A DNA stretch of 64,000 nt from Halomonas alkaliantarctica (GTDB lineage Bacteria > Pseudomonadota > Gammaproteobacteria > Pseudomonadales > Halomonadaceae). Within the stretch, counting starts at the first letter, position 1. Each line of letters opens with the position of its first letter. The stretch is from NCBI RefSeq assembly GCF_029854215.1, contig NZ_CP122961.1:3100001-3164000 (forward strand). The letters are read 5' to 3'. Below the pieces are notes generated by a model. That model made no database searches. It saw only the letters and a list, made by a program, of their open reading frames with translations, and was not told the DNA's origin. Below are positions 63,637-64,000 of this stretch, piece by piece. The position numbers and the translations under genes were made by a program.

Positions 63637-64000
63637 ATGTCCTCATATCGGATTAACGCCCTCACCACGTGGGCTGCCCAACAAAATGGCCTAATCAAGG
63701 CCGATATTTCGCTTTCCTCCGCCGTGGGTGACGCGAGTTTTCGGCGCTATTTTCGCCTAACGCTACCCGACGGCACCACCCAAATGGTCATGGATGCACC
63801 TCCAGAGCAAGAGGACTCCCAGCCGTTTGTGGCGATCGCCAAGCGATGGCGCAGCGCCGGGCTACCGGTTCCCAAGGTGCACGCCACCAACCTAGCGGAG
63901 GGTTTTCTTCTGCTAGAAGACTTGGGCAATACGCCGCTACAGCGTTTATTTAGCGACGACGCTACCACACAGACTTACCATGCGCAGGCTCTCACGCTGA
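63637..64000 (+). CDS. amgK: anomeric MurNAc/GlcNAc kinase AmgK, N-terminal part
   Basis: The first 121 codons of an aminoglycoside-phosphotransferase-fold protein: MSSYRINALTTWAAQQNG, VGDASFRRYFRLTLPDGTTQMVMDAPPEQEDSQPF and LPVPKVHATNLAEGFLLLEDLG. It runs off the window end. AAGGAG lies 7 bases before the ATG. In pseudomonads amgK-murU is divergent from lptD and recycles peptidoglycan sugars by phosphorylating MurNAc at C1. Position and sequence both support that assignment. Confidence 0.88.
   Translation, partial: MSSYRINALTTWAAQQNGLIKADISLSSAVGDASFRRYFRLTLPDGTTQMVMDAPPEQEDSQPFVAIAKRWRSAGLPVPKVHATNLAEGFLLLEDLGNTPLQRLFSDDATTQTYHAQALTL

Overview
The window is a typical moderately GC-rich gammaproteobacterial chromosome segment. 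Gene content and order point to the halophilic Halomonadaceae (Halomonas/Vreelandella): a proVWX-type betaine importer beside a universal stress protein and a BCCT transporter, the rpsU-dnaG-rpoD block, tsaD/plsY/folB/folK/cca, and an lptD-surA-pdxA-rsmA-apaG-apaH cluster with amgK divergent to lptD. The genus call is inference from content, not from a database match.

Layout. 1-3144: a TRAP transporter (end of the binding protein, small and large permeases) with a metal-dependent amidohydrolase, all on +. 3263-5323: a siderophore TonB receptor behind a Fur-box-like site. 5755-7385: two Crp/Fnr regulators in tandem, the first frameshifted, each preceded by the same imperfect palindrome. 7611-12785: a small AT-rich genomic island inserted at the 3' end of a tRNA gene with anticodon CAU. 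It carries a decayed tyrosine integrase, an XRE-ImmA/IrrE metalloprotease gene with an unknown partner, and an unknown three-helix membrane protein with a 78-residue partner. 12975-22647: a YceI-like protein and an iron-siderophore uptake locus (ABC exporter-like protein, FecE/FecD/FecC-type importer, binding protein, TonB receptor, divergent LysR regulator). 22726-28392: AEC permease, PQQ-type sugar dehydrogenase, NtrB/NtrC-like two-component pair and an acidic lipoprotein. 28771-34087: compatible-solute uptake. 34218-46458: exonuclease plus DUF294 protein, DUF4168 protein, DMT exporter, EAL phosphodiesterase, MtgA, glutathione-dependent formaldehyde detoxification, an MBL-fold enzyme with LysR regulator, serine deaminase and an unknown membrane protein. 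46556-63584: housekeeping genes for replication, transcription, translation, folate, tRNA maturation and outer-membrane biogenesis. 63637-64000: start of amgK.

The most unusual parts are: (i) the island pair of an XRE-ImmA/IrrE protease and a 213-residue unknown protein, with a perfect 8-4-8 palindrome over the -10 of a TTGACA promoter; (ii) the island membrane protein, whose layout recalls SLATT/Pycsar-type membrane effectors, with its small partner; (iii) a 59-residue twin-arginine signal mini-protein fused by a TGATG overlap to a leaderless GMC oxidoreductase, a module that splits apaG from apaH; (iv) a copy of the tRNA anticodon stem near the island in which only the loop is inverted. None of these functions is proven by sequence alone.
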